From Paenibacillus sp. PCH8 (GTDB lineage: Bacteria > Bacillota > Bacilli > Paenibacillales > Paenibacillaceae): a DNA stretch of 64,000 nucleotides. The stretch covers positions 124,001 to 188,000 of the forward strand of contig NZ_PKQK01000002.1 in assembly GCF_002968835.1 (NCBI RefSeq), written 5' to 3'. The notes beneath the pieces were generated by a model that saw only the letters and a list, made by a program, of their open reading frames with translations, was not told the DNA's origin and ran no database searches. Shown piece by piece: positions 28,366-37,703 of the stretch (within the stretch, counting starts at the first letter, position 1; every line of letters starts with the position of its first letter). Made by a program: the position numbers and the translations under genes.

Positions 28366-28695
28366 ATGAGCACATTTTTGTCCAAAGCCATTCTGGATTT
28401 CTTTATTGCGTTTGGAATCGTGCTGGGCGGCGCGATGATCGGAGGTATAGGAGCTGTAATCTCTCTTCAACCTCCGACACAGACGATGCTCGACATTTCG
28501 GGAAAAATCAAGATATGGGCACTCGCAGCTGCTGTCGGTGGAACCATCGATCCCATGCGTGTCATTGAGAGCAATTTTCTCGATGGTAACCTGTCTCCGG
28601 CGGTCAAACAAATTCTGTATCTGATCTCTGCTTTTATGGGCGCACATATGGGAACGGAGCTTGTGAAATGGGTATGCGGCGGAGGCAGGAATTAA
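28366..28695 (+). CDS. ytrH: Sporulation protein YtrH
   Basis: A 109-residue protein with three hydrophobic segments (about 5-35, 45-62 and 82-105) and the conserved core KIKIWALAAAVGGTIDPMRVIE. It matches YtrH, a sigma-E-dependent sporulation membrane protein of B. subtilis. An upstream ATG (28336) sits one base behind AGGAGG, too close to be used; the ATG at 28366, preceded by AAAGGGG, gives the family's usual length. It is followed by ytrI with 21 bases between and faces away from the AraC-type regulator. Confidence 0.87.
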   Translation: MSTFLSKAILDFFIAFGIVLGGAMIGGIGAVISLQPPTQTMLDISGKIKIWALAAAVGGTIDPMRVIESNFLDGNLSPAVKQILYLISAFMGAHMGTELVKWVCGGGRN

Positions 28696-28716
28696 TATGA
28701 CACGGGAACAGCGTTC

Positions 28717-29205
28717 ATGAGAATTCCGCCATTCTCCCGTTACCGTCCACTTATGCGAATGACCGCTGTATTTGTTCTGGGAATGATCGCTGGATGCGTC
28801 GTCTACAACGGAGTATTTCATCTGAGCTACAATGCGTTATGGCTGAACAATCAGGAGATGCAGCTTCAGCTGCATCAGAATGAGGAGGATATCAAAACGC
28901 TGAAAAAATATAGTAAACGCCAAACGGTGATCAAGGAGATCAAGGTCCGTGCAGAAGACTCTGATAAGGGGCCCGATGAGGCTTCACTGAAAGTGATATT
29001 GCAGAAACTCGGGGATGAGCTTGAGGTCCTGCGGGGCAGAGATGTATTTAACATCGACGAGTATAGCAAAATGACACGAATTATGCTGAATCAGAAGGTG
29101 TATACCGTCAGGGAAAAGGATTACACCTTACAGGTCAAAACGATGCTGGTTATGGAAGGTGTTCTGCAAGTTTGGGTACAGATTCGCGCGCATGTTCCTA
29201 CTTAA
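28717..29205 (+). CDS. ytrI: Sporulation membrane protein YtrI
   Basis: A 162-residue protein starting MRIPPFSRYR, with one membrane anchor (about 12-32), then a coiled coil (about 40-70), and a small C-terminal domain (DVFNIDEYSKMTRIMLNQKVYTVREKDY). The start and topology match YtrI, which together with YtrH is needed for efficient spore formation in B. subtilis. The ribosome site is weak (GGGAACAGCG), so translation may depend on ytrH. The pair is in the B. subtilis order beside dnaE. Confidence 0.83.
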   Translation: MRIPPFSRYRPLMRMTAVFVLGMIAGCVVYNGVFHLSYNALWLNNQEMQLQLHQNEEDIKTLKKYSKRQTVIKEIKVRAEDSDKGPDEASLKVILQKLGDELEVLRGRDVFNIDEYSKMTRIMLNQKVYTVREKDYTLQVKTMLVMEGVLQVWVQIRAHVPT

Positions 29206-29299
29206 CGTATGAATAATAGCAAAAAAACTGCCCTTGTCTTCATCTCTGCATGGTACAATGAATGCAGTAAATGCTTTCCAGAAAAGGAGCTGCGTCTTT

Positions 29300-29641
29300 G
29301 TGTTCATTGATGTACTCAAATATGCTCTAATCGCCATCTTTGCTGTTGTTATGGTCCTTGCTGCTCTGAACAGCATTCGTTCGCGCAGAACTTCGGATGC
29401 TGCCACCGCTGGTCTTTACCGCTCCTGGACGAATATCTGGATGGGTGGCATGCTCATCATCCTTGCGCTGATCTTGATGTTTGTCTTCACGGGTTCCACG
29501 TTATCTGTTGTTGTGGAAGCGCTATTTCTGATTATCGGAGCCTACAATGTGTTCGCTGGAATACGCAACCGTAGTTATTATTCCCGACTTCAACAACGTT
29601 CCGGAAATGGAACAGGTCAAACCTCTGGACAATCTGCATGA
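29300..29641 (+). CDS. ytpI: YtpI-like membrane protein
   Basis: About 113 residues with three membrane helices (4-24, 48-68 and 72-92) and a Ser/Gly/Gln-rich tail. Size, topology and position between ytrI and ytoI fit YtpI of B. subtilis, whose function is unknown. The start is set at GTG 29300, 10 bases after AAAGGAG; the longer ATG frame adds 22 residues without a ribosome site. In B. subtilis nrnA (ytqI) lies in this interval; it is absent here. Confidence 0.7.
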   Translation: MFIDVLKYALIAIFAVVMVLAALNSIRSRRTSDAATAGLYRSWTNIWMGGMLIILALILMFVFTGSTLSVVVEALFLIIGAYNVFAGIRNRSYYSRLQQRSGNGTGQTSGQSA

Positions 29642-29668
29642 TGCATTGATACTCCATACTTGTATCCA

Positions 29669-29762
29669 AAAAAGAGAGTACTTCCCTTCATCCGACGAAG
29701 TCTGAACACGCATTTATAGCGAAATTCAGGAAGCTTCTGGGGTTAGGGGGTACTCTCTTGGT
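29669..29762. terminator. Long hairpin between convergent ytpI-like and ytoI genes
   Basis: CCAAAAAAGAGAGTACTTCCC (left) and its complement ending in GGGGTACTCTCTTGG (right) enclose about 65 bases with further weak pairing. Its position suggests a shared terminator, but the loop is long. Confidence 0.45.
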
Positions 29763-29786
29763 TTATGCCTTGGGCAACTCGGCCTG

Positions 29787-31121
29787 TTAGGCATGGTCTA
29801 TGGATTGTAATGTCATGACCGCTTTGCACACTACACTGCCTTCACGGGTAATCACAATGTCCATCTTGCACGTTCGACGACTGGTCTCCAGAATAACCGG
29901 ACGAACCATAATCTGATCCTCGATCTGTACCGGTCGAACAAAATAGGTTGTCACATTATCCACCACATGGTCGTTCCCCGTAACATCCCAGGCCGCCCGT
30001 CGACCTGCCTGTGTCATCACATTCAGCAGAACACCTTCCGAGATGGTACCCAGGTCCGTTGCCATCTGGGGAATAATGAAGCCGTGAAATAACAGTTCGT
30101 TCTGTTCACCGCGTTCCTCGGCAAACCCGTTCCAGATCAGATGATCGAAGGTCTCACCGAGCTGTGGCTGCTTCTGGGCATCCCGCATGGCCTGAAGCAC
30201 TTCCTTGCGTGTCACAGATGCAATCAATTTGCGGTTGCGATCCACAATCGGCAGGAAGTCGATGCCCTCCCAGGTCATGATCTGGGCAGCAGATGCAAGG
30301 GACGTCTGCAACGAAGCCGTAATCGGGCGACGGATTACACATTTCTCAATGCTCTGATCCGGGTTAAGCTCACTGACATCTTTCAGGCTCACAATGCCGA
30401 TAACCCGGTTCCATTCATCCACGACTGGGAAGCGGTGTTCACCTGTCTCCGAGACCAGCATATGGAAATCTGCAGCGGAGCTAGTCACCTTCAGCACTTG
30501 CAGACGCGGCTTCTGACCGATGATATCTTCAACCAGCATTATTTTTTTCTTGATCAGACGGTCGAAGATCGCACGGTTAATCATTGAAGCCACCGTAAAG
30601 GTATCATGTCTGGAGGAAATGATCGGCAGCCCGAGTTCGTCAGCCATAATCCTCATTTCCCTGCTTGTACCGAAGCCACCTGTAATCAACACGCCTGCGC
30701 CCTGTTCAAGGGCCAGAGAATGGGCATCTTCCCTGTTTCCCACAATCAGCAGACTTCCGGCATCAATGTAACGGGCCATGGCCTGCTCTTTCATGGCACC
30801 AATCACATACTTGTGCAACGGTTTGGCGAGACCTTCGTTTCCGCCCAGCACATGTCCCTCCACAATGGTCACCACATCAGCAAAGGTCAACTGCTCCGAC
30901 ATGCCCCGAGGTCTCTTCTCGATTCGCACGGTCCCAATGCGTTCCTTGGTCACGACCAGCCCGAAATTCTCCGCCTCTTTCACTGCACGATAAGCTGTCC
31001 CTTCACTTACACCCAGTTCCCGCGCAAGCCCACGCACTGATATTTTGCTGCCCACCTTCAATTGTTCAATAAATTGAAGCAGTTGTTCATGCTTCGTCAC
31101 GTTCTCTTCTTGCCCGTCCAT
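29787..31121 (-). CDS. ytoI: YtoI-like regulator with HTH, DRTGG, CBS pair and hotdog domains
   Basis: A 444-residue multidomain protein. An N-terminal winged HTH (about 10-60, ISVRGLARELGVSEGTAYRAVKEAE) is followed by a DRTGG domain (about 75-190, ending near RHDTFTVASMINRAIFDRL), a CBS pair (about 195-310, HRFPVVDEWNRVIGIVSLKDV and IDFLPIVDRNRKLIASVTRKEV), and a C-terminal hotdog thioesterase-like domain (about 330-440). This is the YtoI arrangement. CBS domains suggest control by adenine nucleotides; DNA targets and any enzymatic activity are unknown. The start at 31121 was chosen because GGGGG lies 8 bases upstream. Confidence 0.88.
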   Translation of the reverse strand: MDGQEENVTKHEQLLQFIEQLKVGSKISVRGLARELGVSEGTAYRAVKEAENFGLVVTKERIGTVRIEKRPRGMSEQLTFADVVTIVEGHVLGGNEGLAKPLHKYVIGAMKEQAMARYIDAGSLLIVGNREDAHSLALEQGAGVLITGGFGTSREMRIMADELGLPIISSRHDTFTVASMINRAIFDRLIKKKIMLVEDIIGQKPRLQVLKVTSSAADFHMLVSETGEHRFPVVDEWNRVIGIVSLKDVSELNPDQSIEKCVIRRPITASLQTSLASAAQIMTWEGIDFLPIVDRNRKLIASVTRKEVLQAMRDAQKQPQLGETFDHLIWNGFAEERGEQNELLFHGFIIPQMATDLGTISEGVLLNVMTQAGRRAAWDVTGNDHVVDNVTTYFVRPVQIEDQIMVRPVILETSRRTCKMDIVITREGSVVCKAVMTLQSIDHA

Positions 31122-31269
31122 CTGTACCACCCCCGAAGATGCATCTGTACTATTCTGTATCTATTATAACACGCTGTTAGGAAAATAACCCCCTTCCACG
31201 TCCCTTTCCGATGCGCAAAGACTGGTCTTGTATTCACTCATGGACACTGACCCGATCTTTCCATACATC

Positions 31270-31314
31270 AAAAAAAGACCGGCCCCCGATAACAAAGGGA
31301 TTTCCGGTCTTTCT
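31270..31314 (-). terminator. Terminator downstream of the 95-residue membrane protein gene
   Basis: AAAGACCGG / CCGGTCTTT arms with a 21-base loop; on the minus strand seven T follow. It is 77 bases after the stop codon. Confidence 0.75.
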
Positions 31315-31390
31315 CCAATACAGCAACCCATGACACTTTCTCGGCATAAGGACTGTTGCACCTGTAGTGTACCTCATGTCTACGCACGAC

Positions 31391-31678
31391 TTATACAGAC
31401 TTGCTCCGCTCCTGCTTGTCCAGCAGTTTCATCTCCCATTGCCGCAGCTTCGCCCGGCGGATGGCTTCCAGTGCTCGCTTCTTTTCTTCATCCACACCGA
31501 GAATAAAATGAAGATGTGCACCAACGATTAATAAGGAGAACAGCACCCATACGATGCCAAAAATATTAACCCAGTCCATTCCTCCGGCAAAGGAAATTCG
31601 CGGCAGGGCAATGACGAGCATCGACAATGCAATAAGCAGGTAGATGACATGTTTTGCTTTTTTCAACCTTTTCACCAT
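31391..31678 (-). CDS. Small membrane protein of unknown function
   Basis: 95 residues: a basic N-terminus, two membrane helices (about 9-30 and 37-60), and a charged C-terminal helix (EEKKRALEAIRRAKLRQWEM). No family was recognised. The ATG is preceded by GAAGGAGC with 6-base spacing and there is a good downstream terminator, so expression as a single gene is likely. Confidence 0.7.
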   Translation of the reverse strand: MVKRLKKAKHVIYLLIALSMLVIALPRISFAGGMDWVNIFGIVWVLFSLLIVGAHLHFILGVDEEKKRALEAIRRAKLRQWEMKLLDKQERSKSV

Positions 31679-31782
31679 TCACAGCTCCTTCGTTCTTGAT
31701 CGACTCTATATTTCTAGTCTATGAACGATCAGGAGCTAATATGAAAGGTTCAGGTAAAAAACAAGACAACCTTTTAGTACGT

Positions 31783-31948
31783 GTTCAAAAAGATCAGTTT
31801 TCAGTACCGAGAAGATGGAATGAAGCTAGAAATGGAGTAGCGGAGCGTAGGACAACTACGTGAGCAACGGACATTTCGGCTGAATTTCATATTCGATGCT
31901 GATGATGCCGCTAGGCATCCTTCGTAATCAAAAGTGGACTTTTTGAAC
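31783..31948. repeat. MITE-like repeat with terminal inverted repeats
   Basis: About 166 bases bounded by GTTCAAAAAG (31783-31792) and CTTTTTGAAC (31939-31948); the inverted repeat extends to roughly 16 of 19 bases. It has no coding capacity. The interior (for example GAAATGGAGTAGCGGAGCGTAGGACAACTACGTGAGCAACGG, spanning about 31832-31873) is recalled from other Paenibacillus genomes as a dispersed element; that memory is not proof. It ends 8 bases before the stop codon of the yheA-like gene, between genes, as such elements often do. Confidence 0.6.
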
Positions 31949-31955
31949 TACCTTT

Positions 31956-32303
31956 TTACGCTTCAGCGCCACCGTACAGATGACCCAGGCTATCTGCAAT
32001 AATTTTGTTCACGTCTTCAATGATGACACTGAGACGACGCTCGGCATCAAACAGACGACGGATGTTCAGGTTCAAGCTCAGTACTTCAAACACTTTTTCC
32101 ATTTTCTCCATCTCATCCGGAGCTGGCATATCCCCGCTCATCATGCGTTGTTGCAATTCCATTTGTTGATCACGGAAGTTATCCAACATCGCTTTTGCAT
32201 CCGGGTCCGCTTCAATCAGCTTCATCGCGGAAGTAATCTCTTCCACCTCGCTGCTTTCTCTCAGTGCTTTGGCCAAATCATTGGCTTTGTCATAAATATT
32301 CAC
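31956..32303 (-). CDS. yheA: YheA/YmcA/YlbF family protein
   Basis: A 115-residue all-helical protein of the YlbF/YmcA/YheA superfamily (MNIYDKANDLAKALRESSEV, EADPDAKAMLDNFRDQQMELQQ, LFDAERRLSVIIEDVNKIIADSL). Its place beside the yheC/yheD-type array parallels yheA-yheB-yheC-yheD of B. subtilis and supports the YheA call. Related YlbF and YmcA act with RNase Y; YheA itself has no established role. The start is GTG, with AGGAGG 8 bases upstream. It is divergent from the array. Confidence 0.85.
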   Translation of the reverse strand: MNIYDKANDLAKALRESSEVEEITSAMKLIEADPDAKAMLDNFRDQQMELQQRMMSGDMPAPDEMEKMEKVFEVLSLNLNIRRLFDAERRLSVIIEDVNKIIADSLGHLYGGAEA

Positions 32304-32539
32304 TAATATTCCTCCTCAGATTGGTTTGTTTATCCGTGTTAATACACGCTTTTCTCTCCTGTCAAACAAGGGCGATCTGAAACAGGCCATCGATGACCTG
32401 CCCCGAATCAAATACATTTAATCCAAATGGGTCAATCACCAAGGGTTATATGTCCTCATATGATGAAGCACATGCCATGTTCAGATGCCGTTCAACTTCG
32501 AGATCAGACATCAAGTTGCCGCCCGGAAGGAGATCCGTG

Positions 32540-33907
32540 ATGTCCACTAAAAAAGTAACGATTCAGGTTACCGGCTCGGGCATCCTGCAGGACGACGTCA
32601 TCATGCTGGGCGAAGGGGTACTCAAGGCACTTAAAATCCCTTCAGGAAGGCCGCTTCAGCTACAATTCGGCTCTTTCCGCCGTGAGGTCACTGTCATTCC
32701 GGTACCAAGGTATGACGGGCTGCGCATCAATCAGACGGTTGCCAGCAAGACCGGCCTTGTTCCCCGTTCGGTTCTGAGGGTGTCCTACCGTTCAGCCAGC
32801 CGTACGCTTCGCCTTGGACCCTTCATCAGTGTTCTGGTCAGCCAGGATTATCCTGATCAGCCCGATCGGCCCTTTGGCTCCATCACGATGTTCTGTCAAG
32901 AACTGGTGAACGCCTGCCGTAAGCAAGGCGCCTATGTATCCTTTTTCACACCAGAGGATATTGGAGCGGTAACGGGTGATATGAAAGGCTGGGTGTATGA
33001 TGACGGCTGGAAAAAGACGATTCTGCCTATAGCAGACGTCGTCAATAACCGGCTAACGTCCCGTAAGCTTGAGAACAAACCTAGCGTACAGCATTTTATG
33101 AAAGAAGTAAAATCGCTCTACGGCACACAAACCTTCAATGAAAAGTTTCTGGACAAAAACGAAGTATTCGATGCACTCAAGTCCATTTCAACGCTTAAAC
33201 GAGTTCTACCCGAGTCCCATTTGCTCAAGACATCCACCTTACTCAAGACCATGTGCAACCGACATCCCGTTGTATTTCTGAAGCCGGTACGCGGTTCATT
33301 GGGCAAAGGCATCATCCGGGTCTCACGTCAGACGGACGGAAGTTTCCTGACGCTGGCGACTGGCGTCGGAGGTACCCGAAAACAAACGTATACTTCTCTG
33401 GATAAACTGTATGCCAGTATGTCCGGGAAAATGAAAACAACTCGTTACCAGATCCAGCAGGGGTTGACCCTCATCGATAACAGTGGCAGACCTGTGGATT
33501 TCCGTGCGCTCGTGCAAAAAAACCGCACAGGAAAATGGAGTGTAACCTCCATCGTTGCCCGGATTGCTGGCGGAAGCCACTATGTATCCAATCTGGCACG
33601 GGGTGGGAGTCTCAGTACCGTCAAGGAAGCTGTTGCCAAAACGCAGTTGTCCAGTTCAGCCAAAGCTTCCGCATATGCAGGATTGCACACCGCAGCACTG
33701 GATATCGCCAAAGGCATCGAGAGCGCCATCCCTGCTCACTTTGGTGAACTCGGTATTGATTTGGCCCTGGACTCCACTGGCCGTGTATGGCTGCTCGAAG
33801 TCAACTCGAAACCATCCAAGAATGATAATACACCACTGAGTGAGAGCAAAATCCGTCCTTCCGTGAAAGCCATGCTGGAGTATTCCACGTACCTGGCCGG
33901 ATTCTAA
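32540..33907 (+). CDS. YheC/YheD family endospore coat-associated ATP-grasp protein 1
   Basis: A 455-residue protein. An N-terminal beta-rich domain (about 1-105) precedes a YheC/YheD ATP-grasp domain. The domain has LGPFISVLVS near 97, the phosphate-binding VFLKPVRGSLGKGIIRVSR (about 252), PVDFRALVQKNRTGKWSVTSIVARI (about 318), and the metal-binding end GELGIDLALDSTGRVWLLEVNSKPSK (about 402). The intact Asp, Glu and Asn residues suggest a working ligase; the substrate is unknown. The ATG at 32540 follows GGAAGGAG; the longer frame is spurious. First of five tandem paralogues read in the same direction. Confidence 0.9.
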   Translation: MSTKKVTIQVTGSGILQDDVIMLGEGVLKALKIPSGRPLQLQFGSFRREVTVIPVPRYDGLRINQTVASKTGLVPRSVLRVSYRSASRTLRLGPFISVLVSQDYPDQPDRPFGSITMFCQELVNACRKQGAYVSFFTPEDIGAVTGDMKGWVYDDGWKKTILPIADVVNNRLTSRKLENKPSVQHFMKEVKSLYGTQTFNEKFLDKNEVFDALKSISTLKRVLPESHLLKTSTLLKTMCNRHPVVFLKPVRGSLGKGIIRVSRQTDGSFLTLATGVGGTRKQTYTSLDKLYASMSGKMKTTRYQIQQGLTLIDNSGRPVDFRALVQKNRTGKWSVTSIVARIAGGSHYVSNLARGGSLSTVKEAVAKTQLSSSAKASAYAGLHTAALDIAKGIESAIPAHFGELGIDLALDSTGRVWLLEVNSKPSKNDNTPLSESKIRPSVKAMLEYSTYLAGF

Positions 33908-33938
33908 AAAGTCATCCCTAGAGGAGAGGTGCAGCATC

Positions 33939-35129
33939 ATGTTTCCATTATCTCAGACCAAGACACTGGCCATTCTGGTACGTGCAACCGAAGGCTCACC
34001 TCCCTTCACGGATGAACTTTTCTGCCGTCGTCTCAGTCTGGGGAGTGTGCGATATGCACTTCAGGTTATTGTGATTCCGATATCAGTTGAGGCAGCTCAG
34101 TCCTACCTTCAACGGGGATATACCTATCTTCAAGGGAAATGGAATCCAGTTCCCATTCCGGCAGTCGACCTGTTCATGGACCGTTGTCTTCGCCCTCTCC
34201 CCAGAAAGATCAGACAACAGCTTGAACAACGGGCATCGGTCAACGGCAAGGTTCCGCACCGTTATTGGTCTGCTTCCCTGCCAGGAAAATGGGAGGTCCA
34301 TCGTGTGCTGTCCCGGAATCCTGAATTGCGAGCACGTCTTGCGCCCACAACCCGGATCGAATTGCATATCCCCTGGGAGACCTGGCTGGATCATTGGCCC
34401 AAGGGACTGTTCTTCAAACCGGTAGCAGGGACTCATGGTAAAAACACCTTTCGCCTGTCTCGGGGAGAGATGCCATCTACATGGATCGTAGAGGGTCGCA
34501 GCTCAGACAATGAACACGTTCACCTTACATTTAATCATACCCAGGCGGTATCTTCCTGGCTGGAATCCCATCAGGCTGAGCGCAAGATGATCGTGCAGCC
34601 CTATTTGGAGCTTAGCCATCACGGGAGAGCGTTCGACATACGGGCTCTTATGCAAAAGAATGGGCAAGGTCGCTGGGCTCTTACAGGATGTATGGTGCGA
34701 GAAGGACCGGAAGGTTCGCTCACTTCCAACCTTCACGGAGGGGGAAAAGCATATCCCGTCCATTCCTATCTGATGCAACGATATGGAACAGTTCGCACAG
34801 AAGCTCTACTCCAGAACATTAGACAGACTGCCACTCTGATCCCCACCCTGCTGGAAAATCGTTTCGGCAGGTTAGCCGAATTGGGTCTTGATTTCGGAGT
34901 TGATGCAGAGGGTAACCTCTGGCTGATCGAAGTCAACTCCAAACCAGGCCGTACCTCATTCGCAGAAGCGGGTGACCGACGCATGCATGCCCTGACTTAT
35001 ACGCGACCGCTTGCCTATGCCCGTTATCTGTTGCAGCAACATGTTCTAACGGACGTTATTCGTCCGATGAAAATGCCGAATTCATCCAGCAAAGCTGGCC
35101 TGAAACCCATCCCGATTCACGGCGGCTGA
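33939..35129 (+). CDS. YheC/YheD family endospore coat-associated ATP-grasp protein 2
   Basis: A 396-residue paralogue without the beta-rich N-terminal domain. It begins with a family-specific module (TLAILVRATEGSPPFTDELFCRRL), followed by LFFKPVAGTHGKNTFRLSRG, AFDIRALMQKNGQGRWALTGCMV, SNLHGGGKA and ELGLDFGVDAEGNLWLIEVNSKPGR, all the expected ATP-grasp landmarks. Ribosome site GGAGAGGTGCAGCATC; 31 bases after gene 1. A Pro/Ser/Lys-rich tail of about 25 residues follows the core. Confidence 0.9.
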   Translation: MFPLSQTKTLAILVRATEGSPPFTDELFCRRLSLGSVRYALQVIVIPISVEAAQSYLQRGYTYLQGKWNPVPIPAVDLFMDRCLRPLPRKIRQQLEQRASVNGKVPHRYWSASLPGKWEVHRVLSRNPELRARLAPTTRIELHIPWETWLDHWPKGLFFKPVAGTHGKNTFRLSRGEMPSTWIVEGRSSDNEHVHLTFNHTQAVSSWLESHQAERKMIVQPYLELSHHGRAFDIRALMQKNGQGRWALTGCMVREGPEGSLTSNLHGGGKAYPVHSYLMQRYGTVRTEALLQNIRQTATLIPTLLENRFGRLAELGLDFGVDAEGNLWLIEVNSKPGRTSFAEAGDRRMHALTYTRPLAYARYLLQQHVLTDVIRPMKMPNSSSKAGLKPIPIHGG

Positions 35130-35189
35130 GGCCCGCAGCGCCCGCTTGCCATGGAGCACAAGGATCTTTTCAGGATAGGAGGATAAATC

Positions 35190-36562
35190 ATGAGTTTGAC
35201 CTTTTGCAACCTGCATTTCACCAAGCAACCGGATAAAGTGGTTTATGTATCCAACGCTTTAATGAAGAGCCTCAACCTGTCCGGCAAAAAAACGGTGCAC
35301 CTTCGCTTCGGGCGTGACCGGGTGCCAGCAACCATCAAACCCATTCGCAAAGCTGGCAAACATCTGTATCTTGCTACAGGCATACGCAATCTGATGAACG
35401 TTCCCAAACGGGGCAGCATTTATCTCCGAAATTTGCAAAATGATGAGGTCCAGTTGGGTCCACTGATTGGTGTTCTCTCCGACGGACCCTCAACAAGTAC
35501 CAATCCTTTCGGTTCCCGTACGGGTTTCATCAAACAATTACTTCGTGAAGGCAGCCGAAAATCCTATATTTTTGCCTTTACCCCCGGGATATCAATTGGC
35601 AGAACGAGACGGTATCCGGATTTTTCCTGAATGATAACGGAAGCTTTTCCCGCAAAACCGTACCTCTGCCCGATGTGGTCTACAACCGATTGCCGAGTCG
35701 CCGTTCAGACTTCTCACCCGCAATCAACCAGCTGCGGGAACGATTCATTCGCCGGAAGATCCCCTTCTTCAACTGGAGCTTCTTCAACAAATCGGATATC
35801 TATACGTTGCTGGAGAACGAACCGACAGCAGGACGATATATCCCTGAATCGATTACCAATCCGTCGGTGGAACAGATGAAAGAAATGCTGGAACGCCATC
35901 AGTTTGTCTACTATAAACCCACCGCCGGAAGTCTGGGGAATGGGATTTACAGACTGACCTATTCGCCCAAACGTGGATATTTCGCACGTTATCGCAAAAA
36001 AGGTGGTAATGCACTCCTGCGCTTCGGTTCTTTCAACAGTCTGATGCGCATGCTTCAGGGAAGGCACGGCAAGCAACTTCGTGGGTATGTCGTCCAACAG
36101 GGAATAAGACTGATTGAAATTGACGAATGTCCAATTGATTTCCGCTTTCACATGCACAAAAACGGTAACAATCAATGGGTTGTTGTTGGCATTGGCGCCA
36201 AAAAGGCAGGGCGTGGCAGCGTCACAACCCACATCAAAAATGGCGGCTCCCTGATGACGCCTGAGCAGGCGCTTAGTCGCAACTTCGGCGATCGTGCGGG
36301 AGAAGTTCTTCAGCATGCCAAATCCGTCGCTATTACACTGGCCCAGGCGATTGAAACCCAGCACCAGCATCTGATTGGTGAGATTGGCTTTGATCTGGGC
36401 ATTGATCAGGAGGAACATGTATGGATGTTCGAAGCGAACGCCAAACCCGGGCGCTCCATTTTCCGTCACCCTTCACTCCGGGTGGAGGGCAAATCGTCGG
36501 TGGAGCACATTTTGGAACACTGCCTGTATTTGAGCAAATTCCGGAAGAAGGAAGGCGTGTGA
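35190..36562 (+). pseudogene. YheC/YheD family ATP-grasp protein 3, single-base frameshift
   Basis: With one base restored in the C-run at 35581-35585 (CCCCCGGGATATC), the frame reads through TP(R/G)DINWQNETVSGFFLNDN to VYNRLPSRRSDFSP and gives an intact protein of about 457 residues with the same plan as gene 1: beta-rich N-terminal domain, then the ATP-grasp core. Core landmarks are VYYKPTAGSLGNGIYRL, PIDFRFHMHKNGNNQWVVVG and GEIGFDLGIDQEEHVWMFEANAKPGR. As written, the frame stops at 35630 after 146 residues. All conserved motifs survive on both sides, so recent or artefactual loss of one C is likely. Ribosome site AGGAGGATAAATC. Confidence 0.85.
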
Positions 36563-37667
36563 TGAGCCTTCACGATGATTTCAAACCTGTCATAGCTGTT
36601 TTGACCATGCATGATAATCAGCGAATGTTCAGGGGGAATCAGCAAAATTTTCAGGATATCTTACAGACAGGCGAGAGCATGGGGTATGTGGTATATATTG
36701 TGACGGTGAGGGATCTGGACGTGACGGGTCCCACCGTGAAAGGATATACGTTCAACAAGGGGAGTGGAAAATGGACTTCACAGCCTTTCCCCTTCCCCAT
36801 GTGTTGTACAATCGAATTCCCAACCGGGAAGACGAGAATAAACCTTCGGTTCAGCGCAAAATTGATGAATGCATGCAATCCGGGATCGAACTGTATAACC
36901 CATTCTTCTTCAATAAATGGAATCTGTTCGAATGGCTCAAAAAATCCAAATCGACTCAGCAGCTGATCCCCCATACCCGGCGGATGCGCAGTGCTTCTTC
37001 TCTGGGTGCCGTTCTGCGGACATATCCCTATCTGTACCTCAAGCCCGAGAGTGGCAAAGCTGGCAAAGGCATCATGATGCTTAAATTCCAGGAGAAAGAG
37101 CGCCTTCCCTATCGCCTTAAAGTACAGACCACCCGCAAGAGTACAACGTATAAGACAGCAACACTTGCCAAGTTATGGGCACGAATTCGCAAAGAAACCG
37201 GACACACGCCCTATATTATACAGCAAGGCATCGAACTGGCATCCTCTCGGAAACGTCCCTTTGATTTGCGTGTTCTTGTACAGAAGAACAGTAAGGGACA
37301 ATGGAGTGTCACCGGCGTAGGTGCGAGACTTGCTGGCTTCCGCAGTATTACAACTCATGTGCCGCGCGGAGGGAGCGTCGAAGACCCTGAGAGACTGCTC
37401 ATGGATCTATTCGGAGAAGAAATGACAACGGCCCTGATGAAACGTGTGAAATCTACTTCATTATTAATTGCAAGACAAGTGGAGCGTGGATCGGGATTTA
37501 CGCTGGGAGAAATGTCTATGGATCTGGGTATCGATGAGCTGGGGGAAATCTGGTTTTTTGAAGCCAATGCGAAACCCATGAAGTTCGATGAACCGCAGAT
37601 CCGTCGGCGGTCACTGGAACGCATATTTCATTACAGCGCCTATCTTGCCCATCAGTCCAAACGATGA
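36562..37667 (+). pseudogene. YheC/YheD family ATP-grasp protein 4, single-base frameshift
   Basis: The ATG at 36562 overlaps the TGA of gene 3 by one base (TGATG), with GAAGGAAGG upstream. The protein starts SLHDDFKPVIAVLTMHDN and lacks the beta-rich domain. After GKWTSQPFP the frame is lost in the C4 run 36789-36792; adding one C gives PLPHVLYNRIPNREDEN, directly comparable with PLPDVVYNRLPSRRSD in gene 3. The remaining domain is intact: YLKPESGKAGKGIMMLKF, PFDLRVLVQKNSKGQWSVTGVGARL, GEMSMDLGIDELGEIWFFEANAKPMK. Restored length is about 368 residues. As written, the first half stops at 36966. Confidence 0.85.
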
Positions 37668-37703
37668 TAGACAGGAATACTGCAAAAAAGAAGGTGATTG
37701 TTT

